From positions 1 to 44,399 of the forward strand of contig UQTA01000020.1 of NCBI GenBank assembly GCA_900543885.1: a DNA stretch of 44,399 bases, read 5' to 3'. The DNA comes from an uncultured Clostridium sp. Its GTDB lineage: Bacteria > Bacillota > Clostridia > Lachnospirales > Lachnospiraceae. Within the stretch, counting starts at the first letter, position 1, and each line of letters starts with the position of its first letter. The translations under genes and the position numbers were made by a program. Below, in pieces: positions 33,356 to 42,253 of the stretch. Below the pieces are notes generated by a model, which saw only the letters and a program-made list of their open reading frames with translations, did not search any database and was not told the DNA's origin.

Positions 33356-34645
33356 TCATATCTGGTACTGCTGCAGAGCCTTCTCTGCTGCTGCTTTTCC
33401 GGCCGTCCAGCCAGTAGACCAGGCGATCTGCAGATTAAATCCACCTGTCACTGCATCCACATCCAGGACTTCTCCTGCAAAATACAGATTTTCTGCTTTT
33501 TTTGCTTCCATGGTAGAAGGATTGATCCCTTTTACGTCAACACCGCCCTGAGTAATGATCGCTTCTTTAAAAGGGCGAAGACCTGTAAGTGTAAATGTCA
33601 ATGCCTTTGTGGTCTGCACCAGGCGGCGGCGCTCTTCTTTGGTGATCTCATTTACCTGCTTATCCGGGTCAATACCGCTGCGCTCTATGATAACAGGGAT
33701 CATCTTTGCAGGATATAAATGATTTAAACTGTTTTTAAACTGCTTATTCTTTGACTCTGCAAAATCTCTTAAAATGCGCTCATCCAACTGTTCCTCTGTA
33801 AGAGCCGGTTTCAGATCAACAGACAGTTTTAATGGATTTTTGGCAATGGCTTTGGCGCAAAAAGAACTGGCACTTAACATAAGCGGGCCGCTGACTCCGA
33901 AATGGGTAAACAGCATTTCCCCAAAGTCACGATACAGTTCTTTTTTCCCATTAAACACTGCTGCTTCCACATTTTTAAGAGAAAGCCCCTGTAGAGATTT
34001 TACAACTTCAAGTTCTTCTGTTTCAAAGGGAACTAAGGCCGGAGAAAGAGCTGTTACCTTAAGCCCTGCTGACTCTGCCCACTGATATCCATCCCCTGTA
34101 GAGCCAGTAGACGGATAGGACATGCCGCCGGTAGCTACAATAACGCCATCTGCATCCACTGTTGTCTTTTTCCCATTTTCTTCCAGAAAAATACCCCTGC
34201 AAATGATTTTATCCTCTTCCGTTACAAGATTCAATCCTTTTACTTCTTTGCGCAAATACACTTTTACATTTTCTTTCTTCAACATACGATCCAAAGCCGC
34301 GATCACATCAGAAGAATGATCTGATAATGGAAAAACCCGTTTGCCCCGCTCTGTTTTTAACTTCAGCCCCGCATTTTCCAACAATTGCATCATATCTTCG
34401 TTGGTAAAGCCATAAAAGCTGCTGAACATAAATTTCTTATTGGTGATCACCGCTCCAAACAATTCATCCATATCACCGGCATTTGTCACATTGCAGCGTC
34501 CTTTTCCCGTAATAAAGATCTTTTTGCCCAGTTTTTCATTTTTCTCATAGAGGCTTACCCTGCAGCCTTCTTTTGCCGCTGCGATCGCCGCGATCATTCC
34601 TGCTGCGCCGCCTCCGATAACGATTATATTTCTCTGATCATTCAT
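33356..34645 (-). CDS. HI0933/BaiN-type flavoprotein (second)
   Basis: A 429-residue FAD protein. It has VIGGGAAGMIAAIAAA at 9-24, TGKGRCNVTNAGD near 46-58, VATGGMSYPSTGSTGDGY in the middle and the end motif AGEVLDVDAVTGGFNLQIAWSTG. It is the same family as 16894-18273 but without the basic tail. Some relatives reduce bile-acid intermediates (BaiN), but the family is wide and no substrate can be assigned. AAAGGA lies nine bases upstream. It heads the unit flavoprotein-cmk-ispH-rpsA. Confidence 0.9.
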   Translation of the reverse strand: MNDQRNIIVIGGGAAGMIAAIAAAKEGCRVSLYEKNEKLGKKIFITGKGRCNVTNAGDMDELFGAVITNKKFMFSSFYGFTNEDMMQLLENAGLKLKTERGKRVFPLSDHSSDVIAALDRMLKKENVKVYLRKEVKGLNLVTEEDKIICRGIFLEENGKKTTVDADGVIVATGGMSYPSTGSTGDGYQWAESAGLKVTALSPALVPFETEELEVVKSLQGLSLKNVEAAVFNGKKELYRDFGEMLFTHFGVSGPLMLSASSFCAKAIAKNPLKLSVDLKPALTEEQLDERILRDFAESKNKQFKNSLNHLYPAKMIPVIIERSGIDPDKQVNEITKEERRRLVQTTKALTFTLTGLRPFKEAIITQGGVDVKGINPSTMEAKKAENLYFAGEVLDVDAVTGGFNLQIAWSTGWTAGKAAAEKALQQYQI

Positions 34646-34668
34646 GTACTGTTTTCCTTTTATTTACA

Positions 34669-36039
34669 TCATTTAATATGATAAGTTTCTTTTATTTTTT
34701 CAAAACCATGTACCCATTTTCCACCTGTGAACAGGTACAAAAAGATACAGGAACTAATGCTCCAGGTTAATGGATAGGCCCAGAATACCACACGGATATC
34801 CGGAATAAAATGAACAGCTGCCGTGATATAGCTTACACGGAACAGGCACCATACGCAAAGCATAACAACCATTGGCACAGAAGCATTTCCTGACCCACGA
34901 AGTACTGCTGCAATACAATGTGAAAATGCCAGCAGGAAATAAAACAATGCAATGGTTCTAGCCTGCATAACTCCATAATGGACTACATCAGGATCACTGT
35001 TGAATGCCGCAATCAAAAACGGTGCTGCTGCATAGATCGTAAAGCCGATCAGCTCTGCAATTGATATAGAACACAAAATACCAAACCATGCTCCTTTTTT
35101 TGCACGGTCATATTGTTTCGCCCCAAGATTCTGACTGACAAAAGTAGTCAGCGCCATGGTAAAGCAGGTTACCGGCAGAAATGCAAAGCCCTCGATCTTT
35201 GAATAAGAACCGCAGCCCGCCATTGCCATTCTTCCAAATGCATTGATATTAGACTGCACAAACACATTGGCAAGGGCGATCACTGAATTCTGAAATCCCG
35301 ACGGAACACCATTTTGAATGATCTGGCGCAGGATAGGTCTGTCAAAGCAGATCCTATTCAGCTGCAGACGATACTCCTGCTCTGTTCTCATCAAGTGGAA
35401 CATACATAAAAGCGCACTTGTAAACTGGGAAATCGCAGTCGCCGCAGCTGCCGCCCCAACTCCCATTCCAAGACCTGCAATGAATAACAGATCCAGTACA
35501 ACATTTATACAGGATGAACAGATCAGATAGATCAGCGGATGACGGCTGTCACCTACAGACTGTAATATCCCCACGAAAATATTGTACATAACAAAGCCCA
35601 GCGAACCTGCAAAATAAGTACGGAAATATGCAACTGACTGTGGAAGCACTTCTTTCGGTGTTCCCATCAAAACCAAAATCTTAGGAGCAAAATACATACC
35701 AATGGCAGTCAAAGCAATTCCCGCAACAAAGCCGAAGGCCACCGTTGTATGGATCGCTTTTTGCAGATTTTCCCTATTCTTCGCTCCATAATATCTTGCA
35801 ATAACAACGCCTGCTCCCAGTGCAATGCCATTAATAAATCCAACCATTAAAAAGATCAGATTACTTGATGAACTAACCGCCGCCAATGCATTACTGCCCA
35901 GGAAATTTCCAACGATCAGTGAATCCGCCGTATTATACAGCTGCTGAAATAAATTTCCAAGGAACAGTGGAATCGCAAAAAAAATGATCTGTTGGGATAG
36001 TTTTCCCTCAGTCATTCTTGTTTTGCTCTCTGCACTCAT
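34669..36039 (-). CDS. MATE family efflux transporter
   Basis: A 456-residue multidrug/toxin exporter of the MATE family with about twelve membrane segments in two halves. Family patterns: FFAIPLFLGNLFQQLYNTADSLIVG near the start, and a repeat-like VSQNLGAKQYDRAKKG in the second half. Export is driven by Na+ or H+; the substrate is unknown. The ATG at 36039 has GTGGGG upstream. The frame from 36084 has none, and its first residues fall in the leader. It has its own near-consensus promoter. Confidence 0.93.
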   Translation of the reverse strand: MSAESKTRMTEGKLSQQIIFFAIPLFLGNLFQQLYNTADSLIVGNFLGSNALAAVSSSSNLIFLMVGFINGIALGAGVVIARYYGAKNRENLQKAIHTTVAFGFVAGIALTAIGMYFAPKILVLMGTPKEVLPQSVAYFRTYFAGSLGFVMYNIFVGILQSVGDSRHPLIYLICSSCINVVLDLLFIAGLGMGVGAAAAATAISQFTSALLCMFHLMRTEQEYRLQLNRICFDRPILRQIIQNGVPSGFQNSVIALANVFVQSNINAFGRMAMAGCGSYSKIEGFAFLPVTCFTMALTTFVSQNLGAKQYDRAKKGAWFGILCSISIAELIGFTIYAAAPFLIAAFNSDPDVVHYGVMQARTIALFYFLLAFSHCIAAVLRGSGNASVPMVVMLCVWCLFRVSYITAAVHFIPDIRVVFWAYPLTWSISSCIFLYLFTGGKWVHGFEKIKETYHIK

Positions 36040-36093
36040 TGCGTACACCCCACTTTTGTATTTTTTCAAAAGCACCCCTAACATACATCACAA

Positions 36094-36122
36094 ATTATAC
36101 TTATGCTCACTTGTAAAGTCAA
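36094..36122 (-). promoter_or_regulatory. Sigma-A-type promoter for the MATE gene
   Basis: On the minus strand TTGACT (36117-36122) and TATAAT (36094-36099) are exactly 17 bases apart. The -35 box contains the stop codon of the upstream Nudix gene. The leader has a CTTTTG/CAAAAG stem ahead of the ribosome binding site. Confidence 0.75.
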
Positions 36123-36529
36123 TTATCCTGCATGTTTTTACTGATTTCCTGAACAACCTTTACATCTGCTGGCAGCCAGTCAACGGTATTTAATTTCTCT
36201 TTTGTAAGCCATTTTGCTGCTTCATGTTCCCGAAGGATCAGATCTCCAGAAAGTATTTCTGACCAGAAACAATCCATAGAAAGGTGAAAGTTCGGATAAT
36301 CGTATTCTACTGTGCAGATCCGGTCACCTACACGGATCTCTGTGTCCAGTTCTTCTTTTATTTCACGTTTTAATGCTTCCTGTGGTGTTTCTCCGGCTTC
36401 TACCTTTCCTCCCGGGAATTCCCAGCCATCCTTAAATTCTCCATATCCACGCTGTGTAGCAAAAATAACAGGATTATTATCTTTGTCTTTATCTTTAATT
36501 ACAGCAGCTACCACTTTTATAATTTTCAT
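36119..36529 (-). CDS. Nudix hydrolase (MutT/NudG-like)
   Basis: A 136-residue Nudix hydrolase. The box runs from Gly41 through Glu47 to REIKEEL (55-61), but the last glycine of the consensus is Asp62. The WEFPGGKVE start is typical of enzymes that clean damaged or unusual nucleoside triphosphates such as 8-oxo-dGTP or modified CTP. The ATG at 36529 follows the helicase stop by 16 bases, with GAGG upstream, so the two are one transcript. Confidence 0.92.
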   Translation of the reverse strand: MKIIKVVAAVIKDKDKDNNPVIFATQRGYGEFKDGWEFPGGKVEAGETPQEALKREIKEELDTEIRVGDRICTVEYDYPNFHLSMDCFWSEILSGDLILREHEAAKWLTKEKLNTVDWLPADVKVVQEISKNMQDN

Positions 36530-36545
36530 TGATTTGCGTCCTCTC

Positions 36546-39539
36546 TTATGCCGTAAAATAATCAAAAATATCTTTACGTACTTCTTTTTTTAATTCTAAC
36601 TTAAAATTCATGATCGGAAGGATTTGTTTTTTATCATTCAGTATCGTCGTCTCTTCCCATTTTACAGGTTCTGCTTCGCCCATATAATAAAAATCCGTTC
36701 CTTCCCCATCACTTTTTTTCAAAAACAGTAAAATCTTTAATCCATTTTCTTTTGCATGAATCAGTTCCTGGGCTTCAGGACTTTCTTGTTTCACTTTACT
36801 CCTGGTCATCCAGCTGAAGATCTTATTACTGTATACTATAGGATCTATTCCAATCTTTTCAAATTCATCCAGATATTTTGTACTATCAGAAATATCATCC
36901 GACTTTTCATATGTAACAAAAATAGGGCAAGTATTATATTTGATCCTATAACCGTATACTGTTGCACTGTCATCTTTCGCCCAATTTAAGATCCTACATA
37001 CATCTTTTCTGGAATATTTCTGATATAAAACCAGATTATTTTCATCATGATCTGCATACAGATCATGGTACCGGCAAATCCCGTATTCTGTCAAATCTGA
37101 TAATTCTTCTGCAAACCTTTTATCTTTCAATTTTTCGTAAAAAGCAGCTGTTCTCCTGATTCTTCCCGTCTTCACTGTATCAGAATCAACCAGTTCAAAT
37201 ACTTCATAACGTTTTTTCTCTGACTGAGAGTTAATAAATTCTTTCGTTATTACCCGGCAAGCAGAATTATAATCTGACTCCCGATAACTTTCATCCATTT
37301 CATCTAATTTTTTCTGTATTAGCTGTGCTGAAAATTCTCCAGCATCCAAAAGCATCTTCAGCATCAATAATTCATGGATCCGTTTTCCATTCATAATAAG
37401 GTTAGAAACAAATTCCAAAATACTTTCTTCCTGCTGAGAAAAAGTAACCTTGTATTCTTTATCAACCAAACGTACAAATTGGTCATAGGATTTAGAATAT
37501 TCTACAAATAACATTGGATCGATCTCACCATTAAAATAAAAATCCAATATAGTTGGTATTTTCCCTAAACGTTCTTTTAGCTGACTATAATGTTCTGCCA
37601 GCATACTTTTTGTTGTTGACATTCTGTCGATGGATTCATAAATCCGTCTTCTTGAAATCTCATCAAAATGAATCGTGGATGCACCAGGGATCATCCGACC
37701 GCCTTCCATCAGATACCTGCGCACATTGTCCTTATTGTACGTCCGGTCCCCAGACAATGCTATAGGAATCATAAAATTGTTTTTATAATTTCCAATAAAA
37801 TCAAGAACCACAACATATTCTTTTCCAGCAGACTTGCGAAGCCCTCGACCTAACTGCTGGATAAATACAATAGGAGATTGTGTTGGACGCAGCATGATCA
37901 CCTGATTTACTTCTACAATATCTGTTCCCTCTGAAAATATATCCACTGTAATAATATAATCTAAATAATCATCTTCTTCCGACTGGATTTCCATTGTAAG
38001 CCGCTCAATTGCCTCTGCCCTTACTTCTTCTGAATCTGCGCCGCTAAGGGCAATCGTGTGCCAACCTCTTTCGTTAAATTTCTTTGACAGTTCCTGTGCC
38101 TCTTCTATCCTGCTGCAAAAAATCAATCCTTTTACACGATTTCCTGAATATCCAAAGTAAGCCGCCTGTTCCATTACATATTTCACGCGCTCGTCGCTAG
38201 TCAGATAACGGAAATTTTTTAGTTGTTCTTCTTTTGATCTTCCTTCGTCCGATATCAGGGATAAGTCTGTAATCCCAAAGTAATGAAATGGACACAGAAG
38301 GTCTTCCTCCATTGCCTGCTGCAGGCGAATTTCGTAAGCAATATTATGATCAAAAATCTCATAAATGTTCCGTCCTGCTATTTGATCGTCCCGCTTGTCT
38401 GGCGTTGCTGTCATACCAAGAGTAAATTCAGGCTCGAAATAATCCATGATTTTTTTATAACTGTCTGCACTTGTATGATGCGCCTCATCATAAATACACG
38501 CATCAAAATATTTTCGATGGAATTTCTGTAAATTTTCTGGTTTACTTAATGTCTGTACCGTTGCAAAAATATAATCTGCATCATAATCTTTGCTCTTTCC
38601 AGATATTAATCCTGTATTTAATCTGCTTCCAAAAACCCGTTCAAATGACGTTTTTGCCTGTCTGGCAATCTGATTTCTATGAACCAAAAATAATACACGA
38701 TGAAATCCTAATTCTCTCATGGCAAATGCAGCTGCATACGTCTTGCCTGTGCCAGTTGCAGAAATCAAAAGAGCTTTATCCACTTTCTTATTTCTAAGCT
38801 TCAGCAAATTATAAATAAATGCCTGCTGCATAGAATTAGGCTGCAGTGTATATGCTTCTATTGAAGGAATCGTTTCCCTTTTTGCAATTTTTTTCTGATC
38901 AGCAATCAGTTTTTCAAGCAGCTGTTTCTGCGCATATCTATTTCGATATTCTTCTATAAACGCTTCATAATCCTTTACACAATTTTTATCACTCCATAAT
39001 TGTTCAAATTCTCTTCTGACACTATTGATCATCTCCCCCTGACTTGCAGAAACCATTTTAGTATTCCACTCTATATTTCTGGTCAAAGCATCCTGTGTCA
39101 GATTGGAACTTCCTATAATGAAACGATATTCTTCCCCTTTTTGAAAAATATACCCTTTTGTGTGAAAGCCATTCCCTGCTCGTTCTGTCTGATACATGCG
39201 AAGTGTAATATTAGAAAGGCTGGCAATCTTATCAAGAGCTACCGGATCGCCAAAACATAGATAATCCGTCGTCAATATCCGCCCCGGAATTTTTCTTTGT
39301 TCCAGTTCTTTTAAAGTCTGCAATAAGGGAGTGATCCCTCCTCGAGTGATAAATGCAACACTTATAGCAAATTGATCGCAATTTTTTAACTCATCTTCAA
39401 TAGAAGAAAAAACCTTTTGCCCGTTTTTATTGTCATTATATATGAATTGCGGTTTGTAAGCCAGATTTGAGTAGAACGTTTGATCAATAAACGCCGTAGT
39501 CAATCCCTTCTTTAATTCCAAAATTTTATCCTGCTGCAT
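36546..39539 (-). CDS. SF2 helicase with N-terminal PLD-like nuclease domain (DUF3427 type)
   Basis: A 997-residue fusion. The N-terminal phospholipase-D-like (HKD) domain covers about 40-190, with H126-x-K128 and GSSN at 143-146; the aspartate expected after HxK is Gln133. The SF2 helicase core has SATGTGKT (260-267), DEAH (351-354), TAT (377-379) and QQLGRGLR (561-568). About 350 C-terminal residues of DUF3427 type follow, ending in a beta-rich domain. GGGG is seven bases ahead of the ATG. Relatives are COG1061/COG3886-type proteins of accessory regions. A role in defence or DNA processing is inferred. The gene is visibly AT-richer than the genes near 16 kb. Confidence 0.9.
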   Translation of the reverse strand: MQQDKILELKKGLTTAFIDQTFYSNLAYKPQFIYNDNKNGQKVFSSIEDELKNCDQFAISVAFITRGGITPLLQTLKELEQRKIPGRILTTDYLCFGDPVALDKIASLSNITLRMYQTERAGNGFHTKGYIFQKGEEYRFIIGSSNLTQDALTRNIEWNTKMVSASQGEMINSVRREFEQLWSDKNCVKDYEAFIEEYRNRYAQKQLLEKLIADQKKIAKRETIPSIEAYTLQPNSMQQAFIYNLLKLRNKKVDKALLISATGTGKTYAAAFAMRELGFHRVLFLVHRNQIARQAKTSFERVFGSRLNTGLISGKSKDYDADYIFATVQTLSKPENLQKFHRKYFDACIYDEAHHTSADSYKKIMDYFEPEFTLGMTATPDKRDDQIAGRNIYEIFDHNIAYEIRLQQAMEEDLLCPFHYFGITDLSLISDEGRSKEEQLKNFRYLTSDERVKYVMEQAAYFGYSGNRVKGLIFCSRIEEAQELSKKFNERGWHTIALSGADSEEVRAEAIERLTMEIQSEEDDYLDYIITVDIFSEGTDIVEVNQVIMLRPTQSPIVFIQQLGRGLRKSAGKEYVVVLDFIGNYKNNFMIPIALSGDRTYNKDNVRRYLMEGGRMIPGASTIHFDEISRRRIYESIDRMSTTKSMLAEHYSQLKERLGKIPTILDFYFNGEIDPMLFVEYSKSYDQFVRLVDKEYKVTFSQQEESILEFVSNLIMNGKRIHELLMLKMLLDAGEFSAQLIQKKLDEMDESYRESDYNSACRVITKEFINSQSEKKRYEVFELVDSDTVKTGRIRRTAAFYEKLKDKRFAEELSDLTEYGICRYHDLYADHDENNLVLYQKYSRKDVCRILNWAKDDSATVYGYRIKYNTCPIFVTYEKSDDISDSTKYLDEFEKIGIDPIVYSNKIFSWMTRSKVKQESPEAQELIHAKENGLKILLFLKKSDGEGTDFYYMGEAEPVKWEETTILNDKKQILPIMNFKLELKKEVRKDIFDYFTA

Positions 39540-39600
39540 TCTTTTACCCCTTTGATAACGGATTTTTTCGCACTTCGTGCTCTCACAATCCTCATATCCA

Positions 39601-40200
39601 TTATACTACCTCAAAAATCAAAATCTTTTCTCTCTGGTTATTACCCTCAAACAGATCCATACAATTAATTTCATCTGAAAACAACAAATGGTCTTCTGTC
39701 ATCAGATAACTGATATATTCAGATGACGGATAATAGAAAAACAGAATTATTTCCCTTGGATTTTCGTAATAAGATTCATATATCCTTGCCAGCACTCCCT
39801 TAAGGATTTCTACAGAAAAAGGATTAAAAAAATAACAGCGGTCAATCTCTGTAGGAACTGTATAATTCTCGGCATTCGCTTTTATAAAAGAAGTTCGCCC
39901 CGCTGATACTGCATGTTCCTGATTTTCTTTCGCTCCTGCGTAAATTCTCTCATCAAATTCAATTCCTATGGATCGACATCTAGTTTGATAGGACAGGTAA
40001 AAGCATACTCTGCCTTTCCCTGTCCCATAATCCAATACTGTATTCTTCTTTCCGATTAAACCGCTGCCGGCAAGTCTTTCCAATACGCAATACGGTGTTG
40101 GCTCATATGGATAATTATATTGATCTGAGTGAGAATCATCCCGACCAGTTGTTTTTATTTTTAATATTTTATCCCACTGTGTTTCGATCTGAGCCATCAT
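39601..40200 (-). CDS. Class I SAM-dependent methyltransferase
   Basis: About 199 residues. The SAM-binding motif I is VLDYGTGKGRVCFYL, followed by an acidic turn at IGIEFDERIY and a motif IV-like YFFNPFS. The substrate is unknown; FFNPFS is not the DPPY/NPPY motif of DNA or RNA base methyltransferases, so a DNA modification role is not supported. The start ATG overlaps the stop of the flavodoxin-fold gene (TGATG); a GTG one codon earlier and an ATG one codon later are alternatives. It precedes the helicase by 61 bases and may share its transcript. Confidence 0.8.
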   Translation of the reverse strand: MMAQIETQWDKILKIKTTGRDDSHSDQYNYPYEPTPYCVLERLAGSGLIGKKNTVLDYGTGKGRVCFYLSYQTRCRSIGIEFDERIYAGAKENQEHAVSAGRTSFIKANAENYTVPTEIDRCYFFNPFSVEILKGVLARIYESYYENPREIILFFYYPSSEYISYLMTEDHLLFSDEINCMDLFEGNNQREKILIFEVV

Positions 40201-40724
40201 CACACATTTTTTCCTTCTGCTTCCAATTCAGCCAATGCTTCTTTGTCTTTTAAAAGATCATCTTTTGCAGATGCATAATAATCTTTATGGAATAAAATAT
40301 CCCAACCCAGATAATTAGAAATACAATTAAACTGTCCGCGGATCAGATCGTATTGCTGGCTTCCTACTGGAGATCCGCCTACAATGATCACGCCTACTTT
40401 CTTGTTTTTCAAAAGTGTACCTTTGCAGTATGCTTTATCAATAACAAGCTTAAGCTGAGCAGTAATTCCCCACCAGTATACAGGAGAAACAAACAGGATC
40501 ATATCTGCTGCCACCATTTTATCAACGATCATGTTTGAATCATCCTTAGCAACACAGCCTTTATAGCATTGACAGACTCCGCAGCCCATACAAGGACTTA
40601 CTTTTAATTGATAGGCATCTGCAACTTCCACTTCATGTTTTTTTGAAGCACCACCTACAAATGCATTAATCGCTGCTACTGAATTTCCTTTTCTTGGGCT
40701 TCCGTTTAATACTAATATTTTCAT
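40200..40724 (-). CDS. NADPH-dependent FMN reductase / flavodoxin-fold protein with Cys motif
   Basis: A 174-residue flavodoxin-like reductase. The FMN phosphate loop is LNGSPRKGNS near 6-15. A cysteine cluster CMGCGVCQCYKGC near 45-57 resembles iron-sulfur flavoproteins. SPVYWWG near 80-86 belongs to the flavin site. ATG 40724 has AAGGA ten bases upstream; the GTG at 40730 is an alternative. Coupled by overlap to the methyltransferase gene. Likely an electron-transfer or redox-stress enzyme; substrate unknown. Confidence 0.88.
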   Translation of the reverse strand: MKILVLNGSPRKGNSVAAINAFVGGASKKHEVEVADAYQLKVSPCMGCGVCQCYKGCVAKDDSNMIVDKMVAADMILFVSPVYWWGITAQLKLVIDKAYCKGTLLKNKKVGVIIVGGSPVGSQQYDLIRGQFNCISNYLGWDILFHKDYYASAKDDLLKDKEALAELEAEGKNV

Positions 40725-40761
40725 ATACACATGTTCCTTTTCTTTTGATTTTCATAGTTTT

Positions 40762-40790
40762 AAAATACCACAAGATTTCTATTATGGCAA
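40762..40790 (-). promoter_or_regulatory. Possible promoter for the reductase-methyltransferase unit
   Basis: On the minus strand TTGCCA (40785-40790) and TATTTT (40762-40767) are 17 bases apart, with TG one base ahead of the -10. It lies between the ADP-ribosylglycohydrolase remnant and the reductase. The region just upstream also has short inverted repeats (GTAAC/GTTAC; GCATG/CATGC). Confidence 0.4.
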
Positions 40791-40839
40791 ATTCCGTTGT
40801 TGGTCATGCAACGCATGAACCGTAACACTGTTTTTAACG

Positions 40840-41417
40840 TTACATGGAACGGCATAATTCTTCTATCCATTCTCTGCGGATAATCGCTTTCTTCCACTTT
40901 TCCGGTATGTTTTCATATCCATAATATATTCCTGCCAATCCACCGGCGATTGCTGCTGTTGTATCTGTATCATCTCCCAGATTAACTGCCTTCAATACAC
41001 AGTCTTCATAACTTGCTGTATGTGCCAGACACCATAAGGCAGCTTCCATCGAATGGATCACATATCCGCCGCTGTTTATCTGTGATTCCGGGATAGCTTT
41101 TAATTCTGCTACATTTCTTATTCTGTTAAAATGCGCCAGTTCCTTCTTGCTCTCACTATTCTGTTCGTAAAATGCAACAGCCTGATCCAAGGCATTTTGC
41201 TTCTTAAATGCCCATGAGTCAGCGCAGACAAGGATGCCAATGCCATACTGCTGTCATCAGACCACGAACCGGCCGGTACGGGATATGTTCCATATCCTGT
41301 CATATCTGTCACCGGATGCTTTTTCATTTCTTCCCTGCTGGAAAATTCCACAGGCACCCCCAGCGCATCTCCTACTATAAGCCCCATCATCCCATCAAGA
41401 TATAGTTCTTTATTCAT
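40840..41417 (-). pseudogene. Broken ADP-ribosylglycohydrolase
   Basis: Two overlapping frames make one family. The N-terminal part (41417 down) has DGMMGLIVGDALGVPVEF and the metal-site SWSDDSSMALASL, then jumps to LSALTHGHLRSK, which in relatives lies about 100 residues further on. The frame then shifts near 41180-41200. The C-terminal part continues as QAVAFYEQNSESKKELAHF and carries the second metal site LGDDTDTTAA. The central NGNGSLMRILP-type segment is missing. Total length is about 190 residues against the usual 270-310. Such enzymes remove ADP-ribose from proteins or nucleic acids; this copy should be inactive. Confidence 0.85.
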
Positions 41418-41503
41418 ATTTTATGAAACCTTTCTGCCGGCTTCCTATTATTTAACATTCCTTTATTAATATCAGATTGAGCCATTTTGCTCCCACATTT
41501 AGC

Positions 41504-41848
41504 CTATTGCCATTTTTTCCACACCTCAGGCTGATATCCCAAAGTTGACTGTTTTCCATTTCTGACAACTGGTGTCTTAATCACAAAAGGATTTTCCAAA
41601 ATTTTCTTCAACTTGTCTTCATCTGCAATATATCTGATCAGTGCAAGTGTATCCTGATCCTTTCCATCCCAGTTGATCATATTTTCTATTCCACCATTCA
41701 CTTGCGCAACTGACATGAATTCGCCTTTACTCATGCCTTTTTCTTTCATATCTACAAACTGATACTTAATTCCACGTTCTTTGAAAAAACGCTCGGCTTT
41801 CTTTGTCTCATTGCACTTCTTCGTGCCAAATATTTGTATGTTCATCAT
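41504..41848 (-). CDS. ArsC/Spx-family thioredoxin-fold protein
   Basis: A 114-residue protein of the ArsC-related family. FGTKKCNETKKAERFF carries a single N-terminal cysteine (Cys12) in a C-x-x-T setting. NPFVIKTPVVRNGK near 86-99 is the usual C-terminal pattern. It lacks the C-x-x-C switch of Spx, so it is closer to arsenate-reductase-like proteins of unknown substrate. GGAG lies 11 bases upstream of ATG. The glyoxalase-fold gene is 14 bases upstream and co-directional. Confidence 0.85.
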   Translation of the reverse strand: MMNIQIFGTKKCNETKKAERFFKERGIKYQFVDMKEKGMSKGEFMSVAQVNGGIENMINWDGKDQDTLALIRYIADEDKLKKILENPFVIKTPVVRNGKQSTLGYQPEVWKKWQ

Positions 41849-41862
41849 AATTAATAAATCTC

Positions 41863-42228
41863 CTAATTCACTGGCGTTCCAACCTCAATAAGATTCCCAT
41901 CTGGATCGTAAAATCTAACCACCTGCTGTCCCCAGCTATGTATCAGTAATTTGTTAACAAATTCAATCTCAAAATCTGATTTTTCCAGCCGTCTCACAAA
42001 AGCTTCTACATCAGGCTCTTCGAAATATAATTCTGACATATTATTCTTGGAAATCAGCTCTTTTTCCAAAAATTTCTTCCATATCTTTGCATCCTGCAGC
42101 ACCAGTCCCTCTGACAGAATTACATTTCCGTCCTGATTTAAGATTACTTGCAAGCCAAATATTTCTTTATAAAACCTGATTGCTCTGTCCATATCATTAA
42201 CAGCAATCAAAACATTTTTAAGTCTCAT
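41863..42228 (-). CDS. VOC/glyoxalase-fold protein
   Basis: A 121-residue vicinal-oxygen-chelate protein with two beta-alpha-beta-beta-beta units. It starts MRLKNVLIAVNDMDRAIRFY and ends with VVRFYDPDGNLIEVGTP, the typical second-unit strand with its metal Glu. Possible roles include glyoxalase, dioxygenase or antibiotic-binding protein; none can be chosen. GGCAGGTG ahead of the ATG at 42228 supports this start. A longer frame to 42285 would overlap the upstream gene. Confidence 0.87.
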   Translation of the reverse strand: MRLKNVLIAVNDMDRAIRFYKEIFGLQVILNQDGNVILSEGLVLQDAKIWKKFLEKELISKNNMSELYFEEPDVEAFVRRLEKSDFEIEFVNKLLIHSWGQQVVRFYDPDGNLIEVGTPVN

Positions 42229-42253
42229 AGTTTCACCTGCCATTTTTCTTAGA

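Noticed and set aside
39542..39598. Terminator-like hairpins (GGATT/AATCC and GCAC/GTGC) between the methyltransferase and helicase genes
   Set aside because: Stems are short and the helicase has a good ribosome binding site just after; read-through is as likely as termination.
39601..40200. DNA modification methyltransferase of a restriction or BREX-like system
   Set aside because: Motif IV reads FFNPFS in place of NPPY/DPPY and no restriction nuclease or specificity gene is nearby; only a generic class I methyltransferase is supported.
41118..41417. Intact separate small genes at 40840-41190 and 41118-41417
   Set aside because: Both belong to one ADP-ribosylglycohydrolase, each lacking the other's motif; a frameshifted pseudogene explains both.
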